NCBI GenBank assembly: GCA_035610365.1
Contig: CM069433.1
Span: forward strand, 131,396,545-131,460,544
Source: Aquatica leii
Lineage: Eukaryota; Arthropoda; Insecta; Coleoptera; Lampyridae
Length of the DNA stretch: 64,000 bases
Direction: 5' to 3'
Shown here: one piece after another, positions 44,513 to 56,500 of the stretch
Layout of the letters: each line of letters starts with the position of its first letter
Position numbering within the stretch: the stretch's first letter is position 1
Position numbers and translations under genes: made by a program
Notes under the pieces: generated by a model
The model's database searches: none
Seen by the model: only the letters and a program-made list of their open reading frames with translations
What the model was told of the DNA's origin: nothing

Positions 44513-47500
44513 ACTCGTTTCTAAATAGCCAAGTAACATTTTTATATAAGTTTTTAAAACAAAACAAAATTTTTCAGGTTATTCTGTGTATTTTGTTTTG
44601 TTTGCACCACTATCGGAGAAAATTTTGTCATCTAAAACACAAGTTTTAAAAACAAAATTTGTAAATCTTTTTTTGCTTTCATAGTAGGTACCTAAAAATT
44701 CACTATCTGATACTGAACATAAAACCTCATGACTTGATGAAATTTTTATAGTTTCTAAGTACGAATAAAATACATGTTTTCTGAAAATTTCATTAAAATT
44801 TATTCATGTTTACTGGGTGTTCATTTAGATATGGCGGCCAGTATATATTATACTTTTTAAATGTTTCTATTATTTCTTATCTAAAAATTTGAACTATTTT
44901 ATTAATTAATATAATTCTAACCGTATTGGGAGGCCCACTTACCGATTTAACATAATGAATTTGGTGGAAACTCGGCCCGTATAGTTTTCCCATTAATCGT
45001 ATGAACCAAATGGGATTTACTTATGATAACACCGTATGTTTGTGTTTGTTATATTTCAGCAAATTTTAGCAAATTCTGGGAAGGTGTATTATTCCAAAAA
45101 TAACTAAATTGTAAGTATTATATTTCCTACTTTAATTTTATTGATTTACGTTGTCAGTCGGTTGTACACATGACTGTACGTACATATCAGTTTGTTGTCA
45201 CAATTAACTATAAAACTTTTTTTTGTGTGTAACATATTATTAGACGCACTCTGGTTCTCTGTATCATCGAGATTCGTGTTTTTGTGTTATAATTTAGAAA
45301 TGTAACTATATTCTTTCGAGAATGTAAAAGTTAGTCCGATAAGTTTAATTTTTTGTACGATGTGTTGCCCAACCGTAGAGGGCTTATTTCAACAACTATT
45401 GTCTGTGATATTCACTAACGTTCTAGAGTTTGATCGCACCTATGTAAATGTCTTTTCTTCTCTTTTCTAACTTCTTTTTCTGTGATAAAATAAATATACT
45501 CGTTGTTACAACCTGTGTTTTATCATCGAATCACACTGAGTTAGTCGCTAGCAATTACGAGTTAATCCACATGTAGGAAACTATGAAGTTGTCAGTTGTA
45601 ATATTTACTATATAATTTCCTACATACTTATTTAGAATGTTGCTAGTTATAATACGATGTATAGAAGTTGAACTAAATTTTTTCGCACATTCTTTAAGGC
45701 TTGTATAACTAATTGTCACATAAATTTTTTTTGTAGCAATAAATTCTGCTAATAAAGGAATAATAATTATGGCAGATAAACTAATATTAAACTCTGCGAA
45801 GACAACAGTAATAGTCTTCACAACATAAAACAAACATCAAGACTTAAAAAAATCTTCAACTCCAAGTGAACAATGTCTCCATATATAAAGAAGATATATA
45901 ATTAAGGTTTATTAAGTGCGACTCTGATCGGGTTACGTTTAAAAAAAAACGTTTTCAACAAATGAGTAACAACAGGAAATCAACGCAAAAATAGTTCAAA
46001 ACCGTGATCACGAGTGAAGCTGTTGGTTTGATAATTTCTATGCTTCCTTCCATTTTCCGAATCAAGAAAAAATTGAAATTTTGCAATTAGCGAATCGTTA
46101 CCAAAATCTATGTTCAACAACAGCAAACTACATGTATTTTGCTTATACAACGCTCATGTTTTGAAATGTGTATTATGACTGAATGACAACAATATAGACT
46201 ACACCACATAAACAGGGAAACTGATAATCTAAAAAATTAGTCACTTTGTCCTTCGGAAAAGTAAGCATTTTACCTATCTACAGTATGCATACAATTAAAT
46301 TACTAGAAGAGAAACATTAAAAAAAACAAAAAAAACTTATTAGATATGGAAACAACATAAAAGATAGCCTGTTGAATTTGTCAAAAAGGTATCGTAAAAA
46401 TGACTCAAAACGTGGTTCATTAAATGTATACGAACTAATGCCATTTTGATTTTGAAAATTATTAGTTGTGTAATGCTTGTAGTGATCTTTCCTTTTAAAA
46501 CATTCTTAAATATATTACCTCATTGATTATACCAAAAATACTATAATTAAGAAATGTACATTATCTAGAAGATGTTCATCAGACTTGGTTGCAAGATCGT
46601 AACAAAAAAGTAAAACATAAACAAGTAAACGCGCTAACAGATGAAGCACAGATAAAAACATTATTTTCAAAACATAAAAGAACTGTGTAAGTGCAGCCAG
46701 TTACTAACCATAGAAAAACTTCCAAAACGCACAAAGGAGAAAGAACCCGGCAAAAAATAAGAAATAAGAAAGCTACAATAAAAGTCGAGTTCCACCAGAG
46801 GTCACTAAATTTATAAGATCCAAATACGCCAAAGTTCGTTCTAATATATTTACAAACTTGCTACAAGGCATTGAAAAAACAAAATTCTTTCTCATTAAGA
46901 GATAAAATAAAGATTGAAATTTCACCCTGTATATTAAAATAAATATTTAGAAGACGATTTTGTTTTAGTAGTAATAGTTTTGATAAAAAATCAATTAGAA
47001 GACTGTTTCATTTTCTAGTTTTTATTATTTCAATTAACGCAGTAAGCGTTTAGCAAATAGAAAATTTAGTCATAATGCAAATTGATTTAAAAAAAAAACT
47101 ATATAGATTTATTGCGTATTAGACAAAATACATGAAACAACTAAAAATCTTTAATTTGATTTCACATACTTACAAAAAGTATACAAGGTTACAGAACAAT
47201 GGTATAAATTCCAGAAGTAGATTATTTATTTACCCAATAACTGTAAGCAAAACACAATCAGCGGCACATGCTTCAACTCGGCAGGTAACAGACATTACAC
47301 TGTACGTTTTATGTATTATTCATGAAACGCAACTTGTGATTAGAATTTCAATCATTTCTAATTACAAAACAATTACTATAAAGTACAACATCAAGAATTC
47401 TTTCCACGTCATTCTACCACAACACCTAAGTTATCTGTGTTGGTAAAATTGTTGATCGTATCAAAGAATTAATTTTTGTATTTACATTTGGATTAAATAT

Positions 47501-49716
47501 GTTTTTTACAAAAGTTAAGTATTTTGCGTAACATTTGAAGTTGCGAAATTAGAAGACCCAAGTTTTAATCTGATCCTAATAAACGACTATATTTAATCGT
47601 GATACATAAAAAATTTTAAACTTAAGTTTCTTCATCTGTTTTCTGCTTTGATTTAGTGGTAAGAATTCTAAAATTAATTTAAACCGAGGTCAAGCTAGTA
47701 AAAAGAGTCTATAGTAACTTTCTGATGTTTTAACTATCGTAGTAGTTCACACAATCTTGGTGCTTGGTATTAAAGCTTGTATTTTATGAATTGTAACAAA
47801 CTGTGACAGTGAGAAAAATTTTACAACTAATAGTTTTGCTTATTCTAGATTTGTGGTTTAGTTTAACATTGTTTGGTTTTGTACCGTTTGGAATGTTATT
47901 TTTGTTTAATGTGCATCCATTCCATTCCAAGGAAAGCACGTTGACATGATGGTTGATTTAGAACTTCTTCTATATTTTGACCCAACATACCTTGATCTGT
48001 ATTAGAATTTTCATTGTAATTTTTAGTTTATGCTTCAAAATACTACTATTGATATCTTCAGCTATTTCTAAAGCTTGGGTAGCTTTAAATTTTTGATGTT
48101 TTATTTACGCTGTTCCATAACTACGAAGAAGATTTAGATGTTGCCCGGATTTTTTTTTCAGAACCAAAGAATTACTCTAGCATCACTTTTTTTTGGTATA
48201 GTCACTTTTGTTTAGTAATTTTCAAATGACAGAGCAAACAGTTCATGTTTTCGTTACGCAACGCATAATAATTAGATTTCTTGTGAATGAATGAGCAAAA
48301 TCAAGTGATTGCAAAGACTTTAAACGCGATATGGGGAATTTACCTCAAAAACCCAGGTATTTCAATAGTGTACAAAGTTTTAGGAGAGTCGTGCAACGGT
48401 TCAAAATTTGCCGTACGCAAAAGATTGAAAAACTTCATTGACATAAACTGACATTGACCTAATAAACCTCCTTATTCTTGCCAATACAAGAATTTGTGTT
48501 TTAAATGTAACAAAAAGTACAAATTAATGTTCGTATGGACAAATAAAATCATCCATAACCATTTGCATTACAAAACGTTTGCGTTAAATGGGTATCCAAG
48601 TTGCTTTTTAGACGATACCAAGATAAAGGTAATTCATTTTTAAATTTCTAAATCACCTAGGTTCACTATTTTACACCAGAACCAAAACGAGTCTAAAATC
48701 GCGGAACTCAATCCTTTCTAATCGCTATCTCGTTTATTCGACAAGAATTTTCTATTAGCGTTTTAACCGATATGGCGTTCTTATAAACTGACTATTTTAC
48801 TTATATTTACCCATACCCAACTCTACGACGAAGTGAGTATGTAGGTGGTATGGTCCGGGAAACCCGTAACAACTAGGTGGGTCAGAATTTCAATACTATG
48901 ATGATGTTGCTGAGATAGTGAATGAGTAGCGTGTGAAACCAAAAGCATTATATAAAAATGATATTATGAAGTTCCCACAACGACAGAAAACGTGCATACA
49001 ATCTAAGAGTAAATACGTAGAAAAATAGTGTGTACTTATTTTAGTTAATAATAAAAAATTACAATCAAATTTAGGTCTATATGTTAACGCTTCTTGTAGA
49101 CAAATATGCCCAAAAATTAAAACTATAACTGAGTTTCTTGTTGCCCAATTGACAATTAATTTTAAATTATTATTTGTCTCTGAAACCGATATATGTAGAT
49201 TCTAAAAATTCTATTAGAGAATATAAGAAGCGTTAGCAACCAGTTATCCAAAACGTGAAAATGGTAAATGCAATATTTCCAAAACATATTCGGAGAATCC
49301 AAAGAAATTATACAAGCTTAAATGCTTGGTTTCAACAAAAAAATAAAATGCCGACTCAATAGTGATATGGCAACTTTACTGATTCAATTATAATAATAAT
49401 TCAAACGTTATTTCTAATTTTTCTGGTTCTTTTGATTTTCTGTTAATTATAGATTCTGTATGAGTTATTTTGATGATCTTCATTAACCCTGTTTTATTTA
49501 GAGTTTCCTATCTTTTTACTCTGTGAACGTCTATTTTGCTTTTTGTCTTTTTTGAATCGACCATTTTACGATGTCCTTTATGTTGCATCAAAAAATCTTG
49601 TTTCTAACGTTTGTAAAAAACCAAAATCAACAAAAATATTAATTGATTGTTCTATTCGAGATACTGTATAACCTCATTTATAAAAAATAACTGATATTAC
49701 TATTTGATTTATTTGG
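44513..49716. other. AT-rich stretch with only small relics
   Basis: No gene supported. ORFs at 45,555-45,833 (minus) and 47,132-47,446 (plus) lack signatures. A possible LINE fragment lies at 46,783-46,890 and a TATACAGGGTG motif (minus strand) at 46,923-46,933. Confidence 0.45.
46783..46890 (+). pseudogene. Possible non-LTR RT fragment
   Basis: The frame reads SRVPPEVTKFIRSKYAKVRS and NIFTNLLQGIEKT. This resembles the (D-VP-EVLK-----P-----N-CL-EG-FP) segment preceding RT motif A in jockey/R1-like LINEs. It is short and unsupported by neighbouring motifs. Confidence 0.35.
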
Positions 49717-50012
49717 TGTTGACGCGAGCGTTTAATTTTTAGTTGTTTCCGCTAGATGCGTTTTCGGTTCTGTGACATGCTGCTCCCTACTTAAGTTGAT
49801 TCGTTGCATTAAAAATTTTGGAAAATTTAAATGACTTTATTTAACTTGATAGTGGTATCTCGTTTCTTTACTAACCATTCCGATAAAGGTTGTTCTTAAA
49901 CGTAAATTGTGTTTAATAATCAAAACCTATGCATCTGAACTTGTGCGTCTCAAAGCCTTTAATTCCGCCAGCCTTTGGGAAAGAAGATTAGGGTAATTCG
50001 AGCAATCGCTCA
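49717..50012 (+). repeat. BEL 5' LTR
   Basis: Begins TGTTGACGCGAGCGTTTAAT and shares GTTTCCGCTAGATGCG, TGCGT-TCAAAGCCTTTAATTC and AGATTAGGGTAA-TCGAGCAAT with the 3' LTR. It contains about 140 bp that the 3' copy lacks. Confidence 0.85.
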
Positions 50013-50414
50013 TTTCGGGGTGAGCCGAGGTCCCAATTCATTTCGGGGTTGGGTTGTTGTACGCGTCTTACTTCAAGCAGAGCACTTGGGGAGTTTAACT
50101 ATGTACATTTTCATTTTCTATCTTAGTTACTATTGCTGCAGTGGGTCGCTACCGGAACTCCTCATCACTTCTTCAAAATAAAATACAGTCCACCGTTCGG
50201 CTTCTGTGTAGTCAAAAGATTTAGTCCTTCGAGCCGGATATTCAAGAAATCCGTTTCTTTACATTCATTTCAATTGGTGTGTTCATGTTAATAACGTCAT
50301 CACTCGCGCGATATGTAATTATTTAAGAATTTACATCAATTTAATACAGGATTTTCCGTTTTTTGTATTTTCATACTAAGTTGGTAAATAGCACAAACCA
50401 CGTCCGAAAGTGAT

Positions 50415-51022
50415 TTGAATGCCCTTGTGGTAATAAAGTCACAGGTCTTTGCCGACGTTACTGATATCGCTGATCGCTGTTCTAACATTTGCAAAAAAAA
50501 TGCAAAATTTTATCTATTTAGGCTCGACAAATTGTTGATTTACGAATCCAACTTTAGGGAAGTTCAGCGACAAATATCAATCAAAAATTCCACTCTGGCT
50601 AAGAAAGGTCATGTTTCTACCGATCAAATACAAAAAAAAAGTTTTAGAGATTTGGGCTACTCCATCCGTACCATCTTTGCTAAGCTTTAAAGTGACACTA
50701 ATAGCACAGCATCACAACAGTTATGTAATTCTCCTTCTGACCCGCTTTAAAGTTTTTTTCCGAAAATTATAGTTCCGCATTTCGATGGAAAAATTGCGAC
50801 ATGGACAAATTTTATCGGTATAGTCAGTGTTTAGCAGCACGGCCAATTAAAAATCATGTTAAGTTTATTCTTTTTTATTTAGCTATGCGTAATTTGGATC
50901 ATCTACCTTTCATGAACTTAAATCTCGACTACAAGCAGAATTTTCCTACTTATAAGGAACTTATTGAGTTCATCAATCGACAAGTACGTAATTTGGAAGT
51001 ATCTACTGCTGAAGTCAAATAA
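50415..51022 (+). pseudogene. BEL gag (Pao N-terminal) remnant
   Basis: The frame 50,415-50,690 gives MNALVVIKSQVFADVTDI and FYLFRLDKLLIYESNFREVQ. Near 50,760, PKIIVPHFDGKIATWTNF matches the L-P-F-G----W--F-D segment of BEL gag, followed in another frame (50,801-51,022) by FPTYKELIEFINRQVRNLE. At least two frameshifts separate these pieces. A zinc-knuckle beginning CPVCKSDH is near 51,187. Confidence 0.8.
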
Positions 51023-51264
51023 CGTCAAACAAAGGTAAAAAAAATTTTTTATAGCCGCTACTTCCGTTCTCCTTCGAGATAAGGGGGTAGCTTTACTTGC
51101 CAAGTCGCATTTTGCTACCTCGCTTATTAAAACTAATAAATTTAATTCTAATTACAAATAAATTCCTTCTAATCACCTCAACATTGCCCTGTATGTAAAT
51201 CTGATCATACTATTACTGGTGTCTCGAATTCTTACGAATGTCAATAGAATAAAGAAGCGAAGCC

Positions 51265-51830
51265 ATGAGTAATCACAGTTTTAACTGTCTTGGAGCTCAT
51301 TTAATACCAGATTGTAAATCCGAACGATCATGCGTGAGTTGTGACAGCCGTAAGCATCATTCATTGCTGCGTTTGGATGAAGAAGATAATTTTAATTCTG
51401 TACTTTTGAAAGCGACTACTTCTTCCATTGCTCAAACAATCTCTTGTTGCCTTCCACCTACTCATTCCAATCATACTATTCTCCTCAGTACTATTCAGTC
51501 TCTACTCCGAGATAGTTGCGGTGATTTTCGCCCTATTAGAGCAGTTCCACATCCAGGTTCGCAAGTCTCTGCTAATACTAGCGCTATGGTTAAAAGTTTA
51601 GATTTAACTCCCTTCTCAGTTACAGATTTCGGGTATTGGGCAAATGGGGTCCAGAACTCTTGGTACTGTTGACTGTGTAATGAAATCTCGTTACTCTTCT
51701 GAGGTCATCACAACTGCTACTTACGTAGTTTCTTTAATATCTCAAAGCCTCCCTTCGGCTTGCCTTTTTGAACAAGTCTATTCTAGTCTAAAACATCGTC
51801 AACTAACTGATTTCTTAGTCATTTGAGAAG
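51265..51830 (+). pseudogene. BEL zinc-knuckle and aspartic protease region
   Basis: The frame 51,265-51,672 reads NCLGAHLIPDCKSERSCVSC, the end of the gag zinc knuckles (C-NCL--GH---C-S---C--C), then HHSLLRL. After a linker come TILLSTIQSLLRDSCGDFRP and IRAVPHPGSQVSANTS. In BEL proteases the last part is RA-LDSGSQ-S, so the active-site DSG is HPG here and the enzyme is dead. After a frameshift, VSLISQSLPSACLFEQVYSS continues the protease C-terminal region. Confidence 0.88.
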
Positions 51831-51839
51831 GTTTCTATA

Positions 51840-52060
51840 ATTAAAAGTAATCCTTCAATTCTTCCTACTATATTTGGCGACGTTATTGTAGGTCCTTTAA
51901 GTCTGAGTTCGTTAACTTCTTTGTTTGTGCCCGTAGCAAAAATCCGTAATCCTGATGAAGAATGGTGCGAACGCTTGTTTAGCAATACTCATGCTCGAAC
52001 CTCCACAGGTCAATATGTCTGCACTAGTAAAAAAATGCACTGTGCTTGCGTCCGTATAAC
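51840..52060 (+). pseudogene. BEL protease tail and start of RT
   Basis: PSILPTIFGDVIVGPLS matches the conserved LPTIFGY-V-G segment. The frame from 51,921 reads EEWCERLFSNTHARTSTGQY, the first part of BEL RT (CE--F--TH-R---GRY-V-LP), and then jumps to integrase sequence. RT catalytic boxes are missing. Confidence 0.8.
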
Positions 52061-53345
52061 TGAAGGCCCTTATTATATAGAAGAAATTTTGTTGCTTCGG
52101 CAAGGTAAAAGCTTCCCTTCTTTTTTAGAACAGTTGTCTCCGTTTATTGATGAGGCGGGTCTTTTTAGGGTGGGCGGAAGGCTGGGTTTTTCCACCTTGC
52201 CGTCGTCTTCTCGTCATCTTGTGTTATTACTACAGCAAGCTCTCTTTGCTCTTTTGTGTTTTTACTATCATGTCGTCTCTCTTCATTCTGGTCCTCAGAC
52301 GTTCAAGCTCTATTACAATCTAACTACTGGATTATTTCGCTGCGTAATCTGCTGAGAAAAGGCACTTGTCAATGTATGACGTGCCATCGATTTAAAACTA
52401 ACACGTTCAAGCCAAGAATGGCGCTTTTACCAGCAGATCGCGTGAATTCGCAAAGGGTCTTCACTGTAACCAACGTAGATTATGCAGGCCCTTTTACTGT
52501 TTAGGTTAATACTCTTCGTTCGTCTCGTACTACTAAAGGCTGTCTGTGTTTGTTTATCTGCACCGCCACTAAAGCTGTATATCTGGAGTTTGCTTCGTCT
52601 TTATCTACACAAGCTTTAGTTGTTTATATAGGTTCAATACCATATCGTATTGGATCAGACTTTGGTCGCAATTTTGTTGGCGCACCTAGAAAACTTTCTG
52701 ATCTGTATGAGTTTTTGCGTAAAAGCAATAATTCATTTTGCGAACGTCTCTCACTTCGTAGTATTAATTGAGTTTTTAACCCTTCATATGTTCTTCATTT
52801 CGGAAGCCTCCGGGATGCAGCTATTAAGTCCGCAATGGGTCTGTTATATTGCAAAATTGGTACCGCAACTCTCACTTTCGAAGAGTTTTGTACAGTTTTA
52901 TCTCAAATCGAAGCGATATTGAAGAGCCGTCCGTTATGCATCCTTTAATCTGATCACTCTGAAACTGCAAATTATTTAAGTCCAGGTCGTTTTCTTATTG
53001 GCGAGCTTTTGCTTACTTCTCCCTCTTTTCTAGTCGCTAATTACTTTACTTTCAAGAACGTTGGCGACATCAAAACAGCATTATACAATCCTTTCGGCTC
53101 GCTGGTCTGCTCAATATTTACATACCTTAACTTAAAAGTGTTCTCAACATAACCACAGTCCTCAAGTGGGTGATGTAGTTCTAGTTCAAGATCCCAACCG
53201 ACCCTTAATCCCTTGGTTGATTGGTAGGGTGACCCTGTTACATCCAGGACTTGATGATCTCTCTTGAATAGGTACCGTTAAAACAGCAAATAATTATCTC
53301 ACTCGCTCCCTTTTGCAGTTAGCTCCGCTTACTGGACTGGATTAA
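52060..53345 (+). pseudogene. BEL integrase, broken
   Basis: LLRQGKSFPSFLEQLSPFID and EAGLFRVGGRLGFSTL (52,090-52,195) begin the integrase region. The H2C2 zinc finger survives as LHSGPQTFKL and CQCMTCHRFK. The core keeps VTNVDYAGPF (first Asp), KGCLCLFICTATKAVYLEF and RIGSDFGRNFVGAPRKLSDL (second Asp). The third catalytic residue, usually Glu in FGGLWEAAVK, is Asp in HFGSLRDAAIKSA. FEEFCTVLSQIEAILKSRPL and LSPGRFLIGELLLTS follow, and the tail ends near 53,345 with LLQLAPLTGLD. Several frameshifts and stops occur, so it is inactive. Confidence 0.9.
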
Positions 53346-53439
53346 CTTTTTTTTCATTCTTATTTGTTGTTCTTGTTTGTTCTTATTGTTTTGTACTTTT
53401 TTTCCTTAAATTTTTTCTTTAAAATTTAGCGTTGATTAT

Positions 53440-53593
53440 TTTAGGTGGGCGGTACGTTGACGGGAGCGTTTAATTTTTAGTCGTTTCCGCTAGATGCGGT
53501 TTCGGTTCCGTAACATGCTGCCGCTAATTAAATTTGTGCGTTTCAAAGCCTTTAATTCTGTCAGAAGATTAGGGTAAGTCGAGCAATTGCTCA
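53440..53593 (+). repeat. BEL polypurine tract and 3' LTR (internally deleted)
   Basis: TTAGGTGGGCGG (purine-rich, 53,441-53,452) lies directly before the LTR start TACGTTGACGGGAGCG. The LTR is 141 bp and lacks about 140 bp present in the 5' copy. It ends near GAGCAATTGCTCA. Confidence 0.8.
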
Positions 53594-56500
53594 ATTGAAA
53601 TTATGCTTGAAAAAAAATTTAACTGCTATAATTACAATGTTACAAACGTATAATCATAACTATAATTTTCAAATACCGTAATTTTCTAAGAAAACTGTTT
53701 AACTGGAGATTTGTGGATCTACACAATTAAGCAATATGTGCTTTGATTTTTTTTATCAATTTTATTAGTTTAAAGTAAAGAAAAAAATTTTTAGACTAAC
53801 ACTTATGGTGAATTTAATAAGAATTTTTATAAAATTTGTTGCAAACTGTTTTTTACTTTTTTTACACTTGTTATATACTAAACACAGTTTTTTCGATAAA
53901 CAAACTAAGCAATTTTCGCTTCGCTTCATTATACGTAAAAACATATAGAATAAAAAATGTGCAACAAATCAAATGATGTAAATTAAAAAACAGTAATTTG
54001 AAATTTAAATTTAATTAAAAAAGATTCTTAATAAGAAAACTAAGAAAAAATTAATTGGAATATCAATGCAAAAATCTCCTTAATACTGATCTGCTCCTAT
54101 TGTGAAATGTGATTCTTAATAATACCTTCTTATTTACACCGTTTCTACTATTACAACTACATAAAACACACAAAACTATTATGTCCTGAATGTCTTTAAT
54201 TAAAAACTAAAAAAAAACAAAACATATAAACAAACACTATAAGCGTTGAAAAACACAATTGTAAAACACTTGACATTAGCATGCTATTAGTTTATCATCA
54301 ATATGGCGGTAGTGGTGCCGTTTTAGAATAGAAAACGCGGCCTCCGTATATTATAACTCAATGTGTTGCACCTTTTTAGAAATATTTAGTTTGACACTTT
54401 TAAATTATAACTAACATGTTTTGCCAACTAAACAAAATTTTTAAATAGCGGGAAATTCAACTAGACCTCTTTTTTTGGCTCTATATCTTTAATACTTACG
54501 TCGCAATAACCAGCGAAAACTAAAAACACATTATTTTTTAAACAATTAATGGTGTTAGTCTTCGTCTGAGTAAATCATAAATTTTCTATTTAAATGACTC
54601 AATTAAACTATCTAAAAGTAAACTAAAATAATGGCCACTTAAGAGAACCTTATCTTTTATACAATGGAGCATCATCAATTATTTATCCCTATACAGTACA
54701 ATGCTCGCTTAACGTAATTTGAATTTGCAAATTTGTAATCATAATTATAAAGAATAAAATAAACGAAAATGAAGAGTAATAATTATTATTGATTTATTAA
54801 CATAATAATGAATAAGTTTCAATGCCAACTTGTATGTGCATCTAAAATATGTAATTAAAAATAAAGAAATACATGTCAATATGTAACAGTTAAGTATTTT
54901 TTTATATTTCGTGCTATTCTACGTACAGAGTTTCGATATAATTAAAACCAATATTTATTTAGAAATAATGTTTTAGAAACTTAACTACTAATTTAATTTT
55001 TGCAAAGTAAGTTAATATTTTCAAACATAATTTTTAGTTACTGTAAAAAACTTAAAATGTATTTGACTGTATACGTGTAAATACAAAATCTTATTGAGTT
55101 TGCCGTTTGGCTTTAAATTGTTGAATTTGCATAGAATAACTTTTATTCGATTGAACTTCATGTATGAATCTTCGTCATTATATTTTTATTCACGAAGTCT
55201 TATAAAAGTTCGGCCCATGACTTTGACCCATTTCGTGTGTTTACTAAGATTAAAATCTAAAATAATAATTTGGTTTTACGCGTCAATGAATGTGCCATAA
55301 AAAAACTAACTCTTAAGTTTTGATTGCTAGTATTTTATGCTTTTTTAATTTTACGAATAAATTAACTTTTTTTTCATTCTAAAACCATTTGTGCTTAATG
55401 AAAAATGGGAATTAATGCATTAGTGTTGTAACAAAACCATTCATCTTGTTCATTATTATGAAACTAATAATCAGTCTTTTTATTATGTACACTATTTTGT
55501 ATTACATAAGGTCGTACAAAAACTTTCTATTAAATCTTTTTAAAGTGAACCGTAACGAAAATAAAAACGTACATAATAATCTTCGTTTATTTAAATGAAG
55601 CCGCGAAGCGCATGTCATCTAATATTAATTATATATTTCCCACGTTTACTTTCTCCAACATACATTTTTAAAACAGATCATAGATCATCACCGTATAATA
55701 GCTTTGCATTCTTTACATACGTAATTAAGCGCTTGATAATTATAGGCTGCAACAGGATGCTCGTGCCCGATTTACCTTAATACAATTTACGAGTAGTTTG
55801 CATTTTAAAAAGAAATTTTACTGTCACAGCATCTTTCAAAAAAAAAAGATTATTCACTTACAACACTGCAGTAACTGCACTTGCAGTTTCGTACACACAC
55901 TATCAATTTTAAAATCACTAAAAAAGGTACACTTGAACCGGTAAAATATATTCAAGACGACCACCGAGTTCTCAAGTTCAAACCGGACAAAGTATGCGAC
56001 CGTAAACTTAAGAATCGGAACTTGAACAACCAAAGAACGAAGTCTACGCTGCGAAACAGTAAACAATGGACATTTCTTGGACAGGGCCATAACTTTAGTA
56101 AACGTATTTTAAAGGCCATTCAAAAAGAATGAATATTATATAGTTTCTTAGAATTGCACTTTTACATTATTGCGTGATCGTTACATATATTTTTAAAAAA
56201 ACGTTGTAATTTTGTTTAAACCATTTACAAAAAAACTTTTTTTTTAAATCCGTGATGGTATGTAAAATATAACCTTATTTTGACAACTGAAAATAAAGAA
56301 ACTTATGCATCATCCAATAATATCCGTTCAGAATCTACTATTTTTAAAAAGTTTGTTGTAAGTGTAATCGTAAAGTAGTATTGATTGCATTTCAATGTGC
56401 ATTAGCATTATCTTAGTTTCGTCTTCCCCAAAAGCATTGATTAATAGTATGTGTGAAGGTGGTCAAGCCACTCATGGTTAATCGAAAAACAATTTTACTA

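Larger units (their letters stand above)
49717..53593 (+). mobile_element. Pao/BEL LTR retrotransposon, internally deleted
   Basis: Flanked by related LTRs (49,717-50,012 and 53,453-53,593) and carrying, in order, gag, an aspartic protease, only the first residues of RT, then the integrase. RT core and RNase H are deleted between about 51,990 and 52,060. The coding region has numerous stops and frameshifts. The order protease, RT, integrase and the domain sequences identify it as Pao/BEL. Confidence 0.93.

Noticed and set aside
47132-47446. 104-codon plus-strand ORF
   Set aside because: Longer than most random frames here but without any motif, splice context or repeat copy.
48290-48640. Possible retroelement fragment (frame with LNGYPSCFLDDTKIK)
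   Set aside because: A GYP-like segment alone is not enough. No neighbouring RT, endonuclease or integrase motif supports it.
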